Source of the DNA: CAYRHJ01 sp964424105
GTDB taxonomy: Bacteria > Planctomycetota > Phycisphaerae > UBA1845
Direction: 5' to 3'
Assembly (NCBI GenBank): GCA_964424105.1
Contig: CAYRHJ010000018.1
Span: 113,486 to 177,485, forward strand
DNA: 64,000 nt
Below are positions 8,425 through 16,575 of the stretch, in pieces. Within the stretch, counting starts at the first letter, position 1, and every line of letters begins with the position of its first letter. The notes beneath the pieces are model-generated. The model was given only the letters and a program-made list of their open reading frames with translations. It was not told the DNA's origin and did no database searches. Made by a program: the position numbers and the translations under genes.

Positions 8425-8911
8425 GGAATGTTACTGCGGGAATTTCTGTGTCCTTTTTGTCGAATCGGCCTCACCGACTATTATTGTCCATGGCGGCGTC
8501 CACGGCAACCGAAAACACTTTCAGCGTTTCGGTTGGGTCCGTAACACAATCGGCGGCAGCACAACGGGCGTACGCCGTCGTCGGGACGTTGCCCAAGTTA
8601 GGGCGCGTACGCCGTCGTCGAAACGTTGCCCAAGACACGCGTCGGCGGATCGATGGGGTTCCCAGCGATGAATCGCTGTGCTATTTTCGCACCTTCCCTA
8701 CGGGACGCGGAACGTACGTACCACCAGCCGCCGACTGTGTCACGGACCGGGTCGCCGATTGTGTCACGCACCCGATTCGGCTGATGTTTGACCCGTAGGC
8801 CGGGGGCGCCTGGTCGGCGATTGATACTTGCTTTCCGGCGCATCCGATGGAAACATTATCGTCAGAACGGGTCCAGTGTCCGTACCATCGTCTAAGCGCA
8901 TGGAAGCCAAA
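8425..8911. other. Spacer with two imperfect tandem repeats, divergent promoter region
   Basis: This spacer separates divergent genes and should contain promoters for both. It holds a 37-bp duplication (8568-8604 and 8605-8641, core tacgccgtcgtcg...acgttgcccaag) and a 24-bp duplication around 8729-8776 (gccgactgtgtcacg / gccgattgtgtcacg). A reading frame extends back from the next gene to 8828 but lacks a good ribosome site there. No other gene is seen. Confidence 0.7.
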
Positions 8912-9721
8912 ATGAATCCCATCGTTTCACCCACCACTACCGAACGAATCGTACGCACGCTGGTCATCACGGGGATGGTTGGGGTCTTTTCGATCTGGTT
9001 CTTATACGATGGATTTGTCAATTGGCCACAGTCGAATCTGGAAAAGGCCGTCCAATCGCTTCAGCCGGCGCCGGAGACGCTTCCTGAAATCAACGCATCG
9101 GTGACGGTTGACTTGGCCGAGTCGTTGGAGGCGGAGCGTCGTCGCAAGCACGCCACTGGGGAGCGTCTGACGCGCGGTGATATAGATGGGCGATTCGGAA
9201 AGGCGGGGTGGAACGGGCTGCGCCAGGGTATCACGGAATCTCGATATTTTGGGCCGGGGGGAACGTTGGTCATCCAATTCAACGGCGATCTGGTCCATGG
9301 CGTTTCGTTCGAAAAGGGGTCGCGGGACGAAGCCGAGCTTTTCGTGCAGAAGGTTTTGGGATTTGGATTACTTCCCGTCACGTTGTTGATGCTGGGGCAG
9401 GTGGTGCGGGTGGTGTCAACGCGGGCGATTCTGGATCAACACGGTCTGAAATTACGGGGCCGGCGTCCGATTTCGATTGAATCGATGCGGAGTCTGGACG
9501 CCACAGATTTTGAACGCAAGGGGATCATCGACTTGCGTTATGAAACGGCCGGGCGCGAACGCGTGCTTCGGCTCGATTCGTACGTGTACCGAGACCTTCG
9601 GGCATTGGTCTCCGGCATCTGCGATCGCTGTGGCTTCAGCAATCCGTTCGCGGCGTCGGGAGAATCGATTCACGTGGCTGATCCAAAGCGCGACGACAAG
9701 CTGTTGACGGGTCAGCCTTGA
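8912..9721 (+). CDS. Two-TM membrane protein of unknown function
   Basis: About 269 residues from the ATG at 8912, chosen because ggaag lies five bases upstream; in-frame starts at 8828 and 8900 lack this. A first membrane helix lies near residues 14-34 (TLVITGMVGVFSIWFLYDGF). A hydrophilic, probably extracytoplasmic part contains WNGLRQGITESRYFGPGG. A second helix (GFGLLPVTLLMLGQVVRVV) follows, then a basic C-terminal domain with LRGRRPISIESMRSLDATDF and a pair of cysteines (CDRCGF). The C-terminal domain resembles a small PH-like strand-rich unit, which is only an impression. The end overlaps the convergent aroK gene by 10 bp. Function unknown. Confidence 0.75.
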   Translation: MNPIVSPTTTERIVRTLVITGMVGVFSIWFLYDGFVNWPQSNLEKAVQSLQPAPETLPEINASVTVDLAESLEAERRRKHATGERLTRGDIDGRFGKAGWNGLRQGITESRYFGPGGTLVIQFNGDLVHGVSFEKGSRDEAELFVQKVLGFGLLPVTLLMLGQVVRVVSTRAILDQHGLKLRGRRPISIESMRSLDATDFERKGIIDLRYETAGRERVLRLDSYVYRDLRALVSGICDRCGFSNPFAASGESIHVADPKRDDKLLTGQP

Positions 9722-10269
9722 CGTGGCCCCAGTCCCCGCGAAGCCGCCCAGGCGATGATGTGGTCGACTACCTGGCGAACGGACTGCCGTTCCGTTTCGA
9801 CGATCAGATCGGCGGAACGGCGGTAGATCGGTTCGCGTTCCGCGAGGAGCTTGCGAACTTCCTCGATGCCGCGGATGTGGGTTAACGGCGGACGGGAATC
9901 GCCGGATCGTTCATCGGTGCTGATGCGGTGAAAGAGCGTTTCCGCAGTGGCCGTCAGCCACACGAATGCTCCGTTGGATTTCAGTGAGCGGACGTTTTCG
10001 TCTAGAAGTACGGCCCCGCCGCCGACGCTGATCACCGCGTTATTCATCGTCGCGACTTGGTCGACCGTTCGATTTTCACGTAGCCGGAAGCCTCGTTCGC
10101 CCTCGGCAGAAAAAATCTCGGAAATGGTCATGCGAGATTCGGCTTCGATTCGTTCATCCGTATCGACGTGCTGATACTGCAATCGGTTGGCGAGTTCCCG
10201 GCCCACGGTGGATTTGCCGCATCCGCGATAGCCGATCAGGACGATATTCAATGGACGTGGATCGGGCAT
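9712..10269 (-). CDS. aroK: Shikimate kinase
   Basis: Phosphorylates shikimate to shikimate 3-phosphate with ATP, in the common pathway to aromatic amino acids. 185 residues, the normal length. The Walker A P-loop is GYRGCGKST near residues 13-21. The shikimate-binding DTDERIE and FRLRENRTV segments and the glycine-rich VGGGAVL follow. The lid carries arginines (STDERSGDSRPPL), and the adenine-proximal region is REPIYRRSADLIVET. It lies 3 bp downstream of the aroDE fusion gene, so the two form one operon. The stop overlaps the convergent membrane-protein gene. Confidence 0.96.
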   Translation of the reverse strand: MPDPRPLNIVLIGYRGCGKSTVGRELANRLQYQHVDTDERIEAESRMTISEIFSAEGERGFRLRENRTVDQVATMNNAVISVGGGAVLLDENVRSLKSNGAFVWLTATAETLFHRISTDERSGDSRPPLTHIRGIEEVRKLLAEREPIYRRSADLIVETERQSVRQVVDHIIAWAASRGLGPRQG

Positions 10270-10272
10270 CGA

Positions 10273-11838
10273 TCACCCGGTTTCGTCTTGGCTCAGCAGG
10301 TCATGGACGATTTGGGACATGCATTGGCGGTCGGCTTCCTGTTGAATCCAGAATTCGAATTGCATCGCCGCCTGGGCGACGAACATATCCGCCCCGCTGA
10401 TCGTGCGGCAGCCGAGCGCCTGGGCGTCTTTCAGCAATCGCGTTTGCAGGGGTCGATAGACGGTGTCAAACACAACCGGCGTATGTTGCAGCGAATCGGG
10501 CGGCATGGGTGATTCGGCGTGGTTGGGCCACATTCCCACGCTGGTGCAGTTGACCAGCACCTTGCCATCGGCATTTTGGCGTTCATCCCACGGTTTGAAT
10601 TGCCCGCCGATCGCGTCGGCCAATGCGGACGCACGGGACCCGTCGCGATTGAAAAGCGTGACACGGCAGCCGCAGTCTGCAAGACCGGTGCTGACGGCCC
10701 GGGCGACGCCGCCGGCGCCAAGCACGTCGACGGTCAATCCGTCCAAATCATCGAGATTGCACTCCATGCCGCGAGTCAAGGCTTCCAAAGCCGCATCGCA
10801 ATCGGAATTGCATCCCCAGAGTTCGCCGTCTTCGAATCGAATCGTATTGATGGCACCGATCGAATCGGCTGGCGGTTCAAAACGATCGCCGAGATAGCGG
10901 TAGGCGTGTTCCTTGTGCGGGAGCGTCACGCTGAAGCCACGCGCGTCCAATCCATCGTACGAAAGACATTTGTCCATGAAGGCTGCAAACGCCTCGTACG
11001 ACGGCTCGACAAGCATCGGCAGATAGACAGCCTGCAATCCTGAAATCGCGAACATTTGATTGAACAACATGGGGCTGATTGAATGACCCACGGGGTGGCC
11101 TATGACACCGAAGACGTCCGTACCCGCGTTGACCGCGTCCCATCGATAGGTGTCACGCATTTCACCCAACGTCAGTTGGCCGGGGGCGGCGATTTGCGAT
11201 TTGTCGAGGGCACAATAGGTCGCAAAGGCCCCGAATTTCTTGGCCAACAGTCGCGAAAGTAATCCCGCGTCGCCCAGGCAAATCGCGATGGCGTTGCTGC
11301 CGGCTGATTGCATGATGTCGAAGGCCTCGAAATTGGACAGGATGGATTCCGCGGGCCAGGCGATTTTGATGACGCTGGCGTTCGGATCCGCTGACATTTC
11401 CTGTAGGAGTTGGGCGATTTGAGGCGGTCGGCCATCGAAGTCGTGATGCGAAAGGATCAATGACGGGGCAGCCGCGGCTGGACCGCCGGCCGGCGGGCGT
11501 AACAGGTCGTTTCGCGCCAATGCGGACCCGCCGTTTGGCTTCCAGGCATTGAATTCAAAATCGATGAAACCCTCGCCCCACCTTCCGGCAGCGAGGAGTC
11601 GACGGATGCGCTCTTCCACGGGGCCGGTGAATCGTCCACCCTCCGCCGTCGGCCGGCATGTCGCGATCCACCTGCCGGTGGGCAGATCGTCAGCCAAGCC
11701 GGTGATGTCGCCCAGCGTTGATTTGAGCGCGTCAAGTCGCAGTTCCACACCGTCGGCGCCGGCAGCGAGCGCCGCCGACGCGCGGGATTTCATGTCGGCT
11801 ACGCTGTCCGCCAGGATGGTAGCAATCAGCAACGTCAT
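10273..11838 (-). CDS. aroDE: Bifunctional 3-dehydroquinate dehydratase / shikimate dehydrogenase
   Basis: A 521-residue fusion of two consecutive shikimate-pathway enzymes. Residues 1-225 are a type I dehydroquinase: VELRLDALKS, IATCRPTAEGG, catalytic His132 in LSHHDFDG and Schiff-base Lys158 in VIKIAWPAES. Residues 240-521 are shikimate dehydrogenase: VIGHPVGHSISPMLFN, catalytic Lys309 in SVTLPHKE, a catalytic Asp in GCNSDCDA, the NADP fold VDVLGAGGVARA with a basic FNRDGSRA after the second strand, and NCTSVGMWP. All key residues are present, so both activities are expected. The same domain order is known from plants, Chlamydiae and some Planctomycetota. It precedes aroK by 3 bp. Confidence 0.95.
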   Translation of the reverse strand: MTLLIATILADSVADMKSRASAALAAGADGVELRLDALKSTLGDITGLADDLPTGRWIATCRPTAEGGRFTGPVEERIRRLLAAGRWGEGFIDFEFNAWKPNGGSALARNDLLRPPAGGPAAAAPSLILSHHDFDGRPPQIAQLLQEMSADPNASVIKIAWPAESILSNFEAFDIMQSAGSNAIAICLGDAGLLSRLLAKKFGAFATYCALDKSQIAAPGQLTLGEMRDTYRWDAVNAGTDVFGVIGHPVGHSISPMLFNQMFAISGLQAVYLPMLVEPSYEAFAAFMDKCLSYDGLDARGFSVTLPHKEHAYRYLGDRFEPPADSIGAINTIRFEDGELWGCNSDCDAALEALTRGMECNLDDLDGLTVDVLGAGGVARAVSTGLADCGCRVTLFNRDGSRASALADAIGGQFKPWDERQNADGKVLVNCTSVGMWPNHAESPMPPDSLQHTPVVFDTVYRPLQTRLLKDAQALGCRTISGADMFVAQAAMQFEFWIQQEADRQCMSQIVHDLLSQDETG

Positions 11839-12029
11839 GGATGGACCAAACCGATACCGTCAGCCATTCTGGTTGTATCCTTTCCCAGCCGCGACCATCC
11901 GGGCGGGAATTCGCCTCTTAACAGAGCCGCGCCCGACAGGAAGCGGTTGGATCGTGAAAAGCCTGTCCGCTCCCTCACGGTCGCGGCTTTGATACGAGGC
12001 AAACAGCGCGATTAGCTACACCAGGTGCA
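11839..12029. repeat. R2 repeats upstream of aroDE
   Basis: An R2 variant lies near 11924-11948 (gccgcgcccgacaggaagcgg) and a reverse-oriented R2 near 11968-11990 (ccctcacggtcgcggc). They are followed by a segment (gaggcaaacagcgcgattagctacacc) that also flanks R2/R5 copies near 32620, 42180 and 53030. Any aroDE promoter must lie in the first 80 bp of this spacer. Confidence 0.7.
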
Positions 12030-12824
12030 TTACGCAGACGGATCGCGCTGGTCTTGCGTGTTCATGCCCTGATCGCGCAGCAAACGACCCACTTCGTCCC
12101 GCCGTTTGACCGCGACGATGCGCTGGGCCATCACCGCACTCCAGCGAGGATCCTGGGGATGCATGCCTTGCGACTCGTAAAAAGCCGCCATGATTCCATC
12201 GTAGGCTTCGATGAGCGCGATCAGTTCACCATCACTGCGGTATCGATCTCGATGCCAGATCGCGTCCAGCGGCAGTCGCGGCTTGGGGTTGGCGGTGTTG
12301 GTCGGCCAACCGATGCACATCCCCGCAACCGGGAAAACGTATTTTGGCAGAAACAACGCTTCACGAACCTCGTACGGACGATTCCGAAGCGCCCCGATCA
12401 TGCAAATTCCTAATCCCAACGACTCGGCCGCCACAGCCACGTTTTCCATCACCAGCGCCGTATCCACCAACGACAAGACCGTGGCCTCGGCCATGCCGAA
12501 ATCGACGTCTTGGGCGTCATACATTTTAGCGCAAAGCTGTAGCCGATACAGATCGGCGCAGAACGCCAGAAAAACCGGGGCTTCGTGAATGTGCACCTGA
12601 TCCGCACACAGCTCAGCCAGGTGATGCTTCAAATCCAGATCGGTAATCGAGATAACCGTGTAGGCCTGCATGTTGCTGGATGTGGACGCTCGCGTGCCGG
12701 CTTCGATCAACGTTTCGAGGACGTCTTCGCTGACCGATTCGTTGGTGAAACTTCGGCAGGATACGTGTCGATGCATGACGTCTATGGTTGATCGGGGTGG
12801 TCTTGATGTGTGTGCCATGCTCAT
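12030..12824 (-). CDS. NfsA-like nitroreductase (FMN-dependent oxidoreductase)
   Basis: 264 residues of the nitroreductase family. Near the N-terminus RHVSCRSFTNESVSEDVLETLIEAGTR carries the FMN phosphate-contacting basic and serine residues. Then come the STSSNMQAYTVISI FMN loop, the central MENVAVAAESLGLGICMIGALRN helix and FPVAGMCIGWP. The long C-terminal extension (YDGIMAAFYESQGM...) is typical of the NfsA/FRP subgroup that uses NADPH to reduce nitro compounds, quinones or flavin. The substrate here cannot be inferred. The gene stands between metG and the R2 spacer, about 70 bp downstream of metG, on the same strand. Confidence 0.88.
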   Translation of the reverse strand: MSMAHTSRPPRSTIDVMHRHVSCRSFTNESVSEDVLETLIEAGTRASTSSNMQAYTVISITDLDLKHHLAELCADQVHIHEAPVFLAFCADLYRLQLCAKMYDAQDVDFGMAEATVLSLVDTALVMENVAVAAESLGLGICMIGALRNRPYEVREALFLPKYVFPVAGMCIGWPTNTANPKPRLPLDAIWHRDRYRSDGELIALIEAYDGIMAAFYESQGMHPQDPRWSAVMAQRIVAVKRRDEVGRLLRDQGMNTQDQRDPSA

Positions 12825-12895
12825 CTTGAATCCGCTAGCTCAAATCGCCGAACGACTCCAGTCCATTGATCCTCGAAGGGTTCGTGCGCTGAGCC

Positions 12896-14803
12896 TCAAT
12901 GTTCAGCGAATACCTCGTCTGGGTCCAGTTTCTTGAACAAAATGACGGCCTCGCCCAGCGGCGATCCTTCCGGCAACGCATCCATCGCCGACGACCATCG
13001 GTAGGCCGACTCATCCAGCCCCAACATTAATCGGCATTTGTCCGCCGCGTCCGGCACGAAAGGACGCATCAACGTGACAAACGCCCGAACGGTCCGCAGG
13101 CAGACATGAACGGCCCGGCCGCAGGCGGCCATGTCCGTCTTTCGTGTGCGAAATGGTGCCGTCGCGTCGAAATACCCGTTCGCGTCCCGTGCCAACTGCA
13201 TCAATCGGCCCAGCGCGGACTTGAATCGGCACGCTTCCAGATCAGCGGCCATTCCTTCCATCGTCTGCCGGCAGCGCTCAATCTGTTCCCGATCGACGTC
13301 TTCCCCGATTCCCGCGGCGGGCACCTTGGCCTCAAAATATTTGTTTGCGAACGTCATGCTGCGGTTTACGAAATTGCCCAGTGCGTTGACCAGTTCGCCG
13401 TTGTTTCGCGCCAGGAAATCATCCACGTCGAAGGTGGTCCGTTGCGATTCAGGAGCGATCGACGTCAGATAGTACCGCAACGGATCGGGGTCGAACCGTT
13501 TCAGATAATCCTCGATCCAGATGGCCGTGCCCCGACTCTTGCTGATTTTTTGTTCGTCCTTGCCGGGGAACTTGATGTTCAGGAATGCGTTGGCCACCAC
13601 GTTGCTGGGAAGTTGAAACTCGCCCGATTCACCCTGAATCGATTCGTTGTCGTGCGTGGCCATCAACATCGCCGGCCAAGTCAATGCGTGGAAAACCGTG
13701 TTGTCCTCGCCGATGAAATGGATCACCCTGCAATCCGGCGATTTCCACCAATGTTCATACGCCTGCCAGCCCTCGCCCCGATCCTCGCAAAGCTTGGCCG
13801 TGAACGAAACGTAGCCGATGGGGGCATCGAACCAAACGTACAATACCTTGCCTTTCGCATCGGGATCATCGAGCGGAACCGGAACGCCCCACGACAAGTC
13901 CCGCGTCATGGCTCGTTCGGGAAGTCCGCCCTTGAACTCGAACGCAATGCCGTGGGACTTCAACACGGTCCCCGCTGCAACACACGTCGCCCGTGATTCA
14001 AACATCAGGCGAACCGGCCCCGAACCGTCCCCGCCGCGCTCCGAAGTATGCGGAGGCAACTCCCCCGCCAGGGCTTCGACACGCTCGCTGTTCAGGTCCG
14101 CGATTTCGATCAGCGGAATCATCTGCCCCATGCAGAAATTGATCACCGACGATCGCCACGACTCCCGTTTCGTCGCCAGCCAGGACCGCAGCCGATCTTC
14201 CATCTGATCCAGCCGTAGATACCAATGGACCGTTTCGCGCTTCTCCGGCTTGGATTGCGTCAGCGCGCTGATCGGATCCAACAATTCCAACGCATCCAGC
14301 GATCGGCCGCACCCCTCGCATTGATCACCGAAGGCGTTGTCACTCCCACAGTGCGGGCAGGTACCCTTGACGTATCGATCCGGCAGGAATTGCTCCGCTT
14401 TCGTGTCGTAGAGTTGATTCGTCGTGCGCTTCGTGAAATAACCCTTTTCGTGGATTGAAAGGAACATCTGCCGGCTGATGCGTTCGTGCAATTGGACGTA
14501 GTCCGGCTGATGCGTGCCCCCGAAAATGTCAAACTCGATCCGCAGCCCCGCGAAGCTCCTGCGCTGCGATTCGTTGTAATAGGCCGTCAGCTCTTCAACG
14601 CTGCGACCCTGCTCCCGGGCGGTCTTCAAGGCGGCCACGCCGTTGTCATCGCTTCCGCAAATGAATCGCACGTCGGCCCCGGTGGCCCGAAGGTAACGCA
14701 CGTAAACATCAGCGGGCAGATACGCGCCGGCGATGTGCCCGACGTGCAACGGCCCATTGGAATAGGGTAGGCCCGATGTCACCAGAAATCGGCGGTCTGC
14801 CAT
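12896..14803 (-). CDS. metG: Methionyl-tRNA synthetase
   Basis: Charges tRNA(Met) with methionine. 635 residues. The class I HIGH motif is HVGH at residues 20-23, and the KMSKS equivalent is KISKSRGT. A zinc knuckle with CPHC and CEGC lies in the connective insertion (roughly 149-165). The anticodon-binding region contains NALGNFVNRSMTFANKYF. The protein ends soon after that domain (KLDPDEVFAEH), so the C-terminal EMAP/Trbp111-like tRNA-binding domain of E. coli MetG is absent. Single gene, followed by the nitroreductase. Confidence 0.97.
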   Translation of the reverse strand: MADRRFLVTSGLPYSNGPLHVGHIAGAYLPADVYVRYLRATGADVRFICGSDDNGVAALKTAREQGRSVEELTAYYNESQRRSFAGLRIEFDIFGGTHQPDYVQLHERISRQMFLSIHEKGYFTKRTTNQLYDTKAEQFLPDRYVKGTCPHCGSDNAFGDQCEGCGRSLDALELLDPISALTQSKPEKRETVHWYLRLDQMEDRLRSWLATKRESWRSSVINFCMGQMIPLIEIADLNSERVEALAGELPPHTSERGGDGSGPVRLMFESRATCVAAGTVLKSHGIAFEFKGGLPERAMTRDLSWGVPVPLDDPDAKGKVLYVWFDAPIGYVSFTAKLCEDRGEGWQAYEHWWKSPDCRVIHFIGEDNTVFHALTWPAMLMATHDNESIQGESGEFQLPSNVVANAFLNIKFPGKDEQKISKSRGTAIWIEDYLKRFDPDPLRYYLTSIAPESQRTTFDVDDFLARNNGELVNALGNFVNRSMTFANKYFEAKVPAAGIGEDVDREQIERCRQTMEGMAADLEACRFKSALGRLMQLARDANGYFDATAPFRTRKTDMAACGRAVHVCLRTVRAFVTLMRPFVPDAADKCRLMLGLDESAYRWSSAMDALPEGSPLGEAVILFKKLDPDEVFAEH

Positions 14804-15110
14804 CAGAAATCAATTCGCTGCTCGTTGTCTGTCTGTGCGGGTACGTACGCAGACTGGTCCGTTCGACGTTTCCGAGCGGCGATCTTAACACGACTCGCGA
14901 TCGTGCGACACTCCTGGTATCGACCGGAAGGCGCGGAATTCTCGAGACCACGGGTGATTGTGGCTTTGAAATTGCTCCGTCGAATTCTGAACGGCGATGA
15001 TAGGCTTTACTCGTACGTCTTAGTGTGCCTAACGCAATGGCCGACCTGTCATTCCGATAGACAGGGAAACCGCTCCCTCACGGTCGCGGCTCTGATATTG
15101 TCAGGAGTTT
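14804..15110. other. Spacer upstream of metG with one R2 element
   Basis: About 300 bp between metG and the PQQ-propeller gene. A reverse-oriented R2 lies at about 15067-15092, ending 18 bp before the stop codon of the PQQ gene. The rest shows no gene, and no promoter I can call with confidence. Confidence 0.6.
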
Positions 15111-16379
15111 TTAGTTGACGGCTACGTCGTTCCCAACGTTCAGGGCCATGATTCGATTCTGGTCCCGAATATACAGGGTCTTGCCGACCAACGTGGGAAC
15201 GGTCCACGCTTTTGGCTCGCACAGTTTCACCTTGGAATGGATTTTGAACTCGTCCGGAGTCGCGGTCGCAAGCCCCAAGACCCCGTCTTCATCGAGAATG
15301 ATGAACTTGCCGTCAGCGTACACGCACGTCGCCTTGGCGAAATCCCGCTTGCGCCAGGCGACGTCTCCGGTCTTGACGTTGATGGCTGAAAAGAACGATG
15401 GCGACATTTCACCCGACGAGCCGTAAATATGATCTCCGACGCGAATCGGTGTGGTGTGGTAAAACCGGATCTTCTTCTGCTCCCACAAGTCTTTAATGGT
15501 GGTCTTGTCGCCATCCCGGGCCAGCGTCACGCCGCGGGAGCCGGTCTGCGCCGAGGAGAAGACGAGGTGGCGATCCTCTTCGTTCCACACCGGCAGAATA
15601 ATGTTTTGGCCCCACTGATTGGCGTGCTCAATCTGCCACAGGAGGTCACCGTTGTCCGGATTCACGCCAACGATTTCACCGGCCATCGAACAGATGAGCT
15701 GATCCTGCCCGTCGATGGTGATGAGCCGGGGAGTGGAATAACTGTTTCCGAAATCCAGACGTTTCCAGGCGACCTCGCCGGTTTTCTTGTCAAACGCGAC
15801 CAGACTATGACCTTCGCCGCCGACCATGACAATAACCTTGTCCTTGTAGGCGAACGGGCTTGACGAGTATCCGTGATTCAGTTCGGTGCCTTCGAATTCA
15901 CCCCATAGGTCCTTCTTCCATTCGACCTTGCCGTCGGCGGCGTTCAGGCAATGCATCAGGCCGGACACGCCGATGGCGTACAGTCGATCGCCGTCGAGAA
16001 GCGGCGTGCTTCGTGGTCCGATTCCAAACTCGCGAACATGCCCATCGCTGATGGTGGTTTCGTAGGCGTGCTCCCAAACGGTCTTGCCCGTCTTGGTATC
16101 GAGACAGAACACGGCTTCTTTCTCGCCCGATCGCCCCATGGTGTACAATCGGTCCTTGTTGACGATGATGGAAGAGTGTCCCTCGCCGAATTCACGTTCC
16201 CAAAGAACCGGCGGTCCGCTTTCCGGCCAACGGTCCGCAAGGTCAATCGAGGAGACCTTGAAGTCCTGCGCGGGGCCGCCCCACTGCGTCCATTGTGCTT
16301 GGGCGACGGCGGTCGCCAAACCTAGCATCGTCGCGCCGGCAACAACGAGCGGTCTTCGATCATATATAGTGCGATTCAT
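15111..16379 (-). CDS. Secreted PQQ-like beta-propeller protein
   Basis: About 422 residues. The ATG at 16379 follows gaaagg at good spacing; a TTG two codons earlier is less likely. Residues 1-30 are a signal peptide (RRPLVVAGATMLGLATAVAQAQ). The mature part is a chain of WD/PQQ-type blades with repeated motifs such as VFCLDTKTGKTVWEHAY, HCLNAADGKVEWKKDLWGE and VAFDKKTGEVAWKRLDFG. The fold is that of BamB and of PQQ-repeat proteins common in Planctomycetota. No residues for binding the PQQ cofactor of a dehydrogenase are evident, so an enzymatic role is not supported. Confidence 0.88.
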   Translation of the reverse strand: MNRTIYDRRPLVVAGATMLGLATAVAQAQWTQWGGPAQDFKVSSIDLADRWPESGPPVLWEREFGEGHSSIIVNKDRLYTMGRSGEKEAVFCLDTKTGKTVWEHAYETTISDGHVREFGIGPRSTPLLDGDRLYAIGVSGLMHCLNAADGKVEWKKDLWGEFEGTELNHGYSSSPFAYKDKVIVMVGGEGHSLVAFDKKTGEVAWKRLDFGNSYSTPRLITIDGQDQLICSMAGEIVGVNPDNGDLLWQIEHANQWGQNIILPVWNEEDRHLVFSSAQTGSRGVTLARDGDKTTIKDLWEQKKIRFYHTTPIRVGDHIYGSSGEMSPSFFSAINVKTGDVAWRKRDFAKATCVYADGKFIILDEDGVLGLATATPDEFKIHSKVKLCEPKAWTVPTLVGKTLYIRDQNRIMALNVGNDVAVN

Positions 16380-16575
16380 ACTCAATCCCTTTCAAGGTTT
16401 GAACTTAAGTGCTCGCTCGTCATTCCCAACGTCTGATCGGAATAATTGGCCGCGAACGAGTGCGATTATACCGTTTCGACTTCAAATTGAGACCAGCGAA
16501 AATGTACGAAGTCGTAAGCATCTCGCCGCTGGGCAAACGCAATTCATCTGCCAGGCTCTTTCTCGGCGGATACGG

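Noticed and set aside
13106..13996. 296-residue frame on the plus strand
   Set aside because: It is antisense to metG, with codon content typical of a shadow frame and no protein motif.
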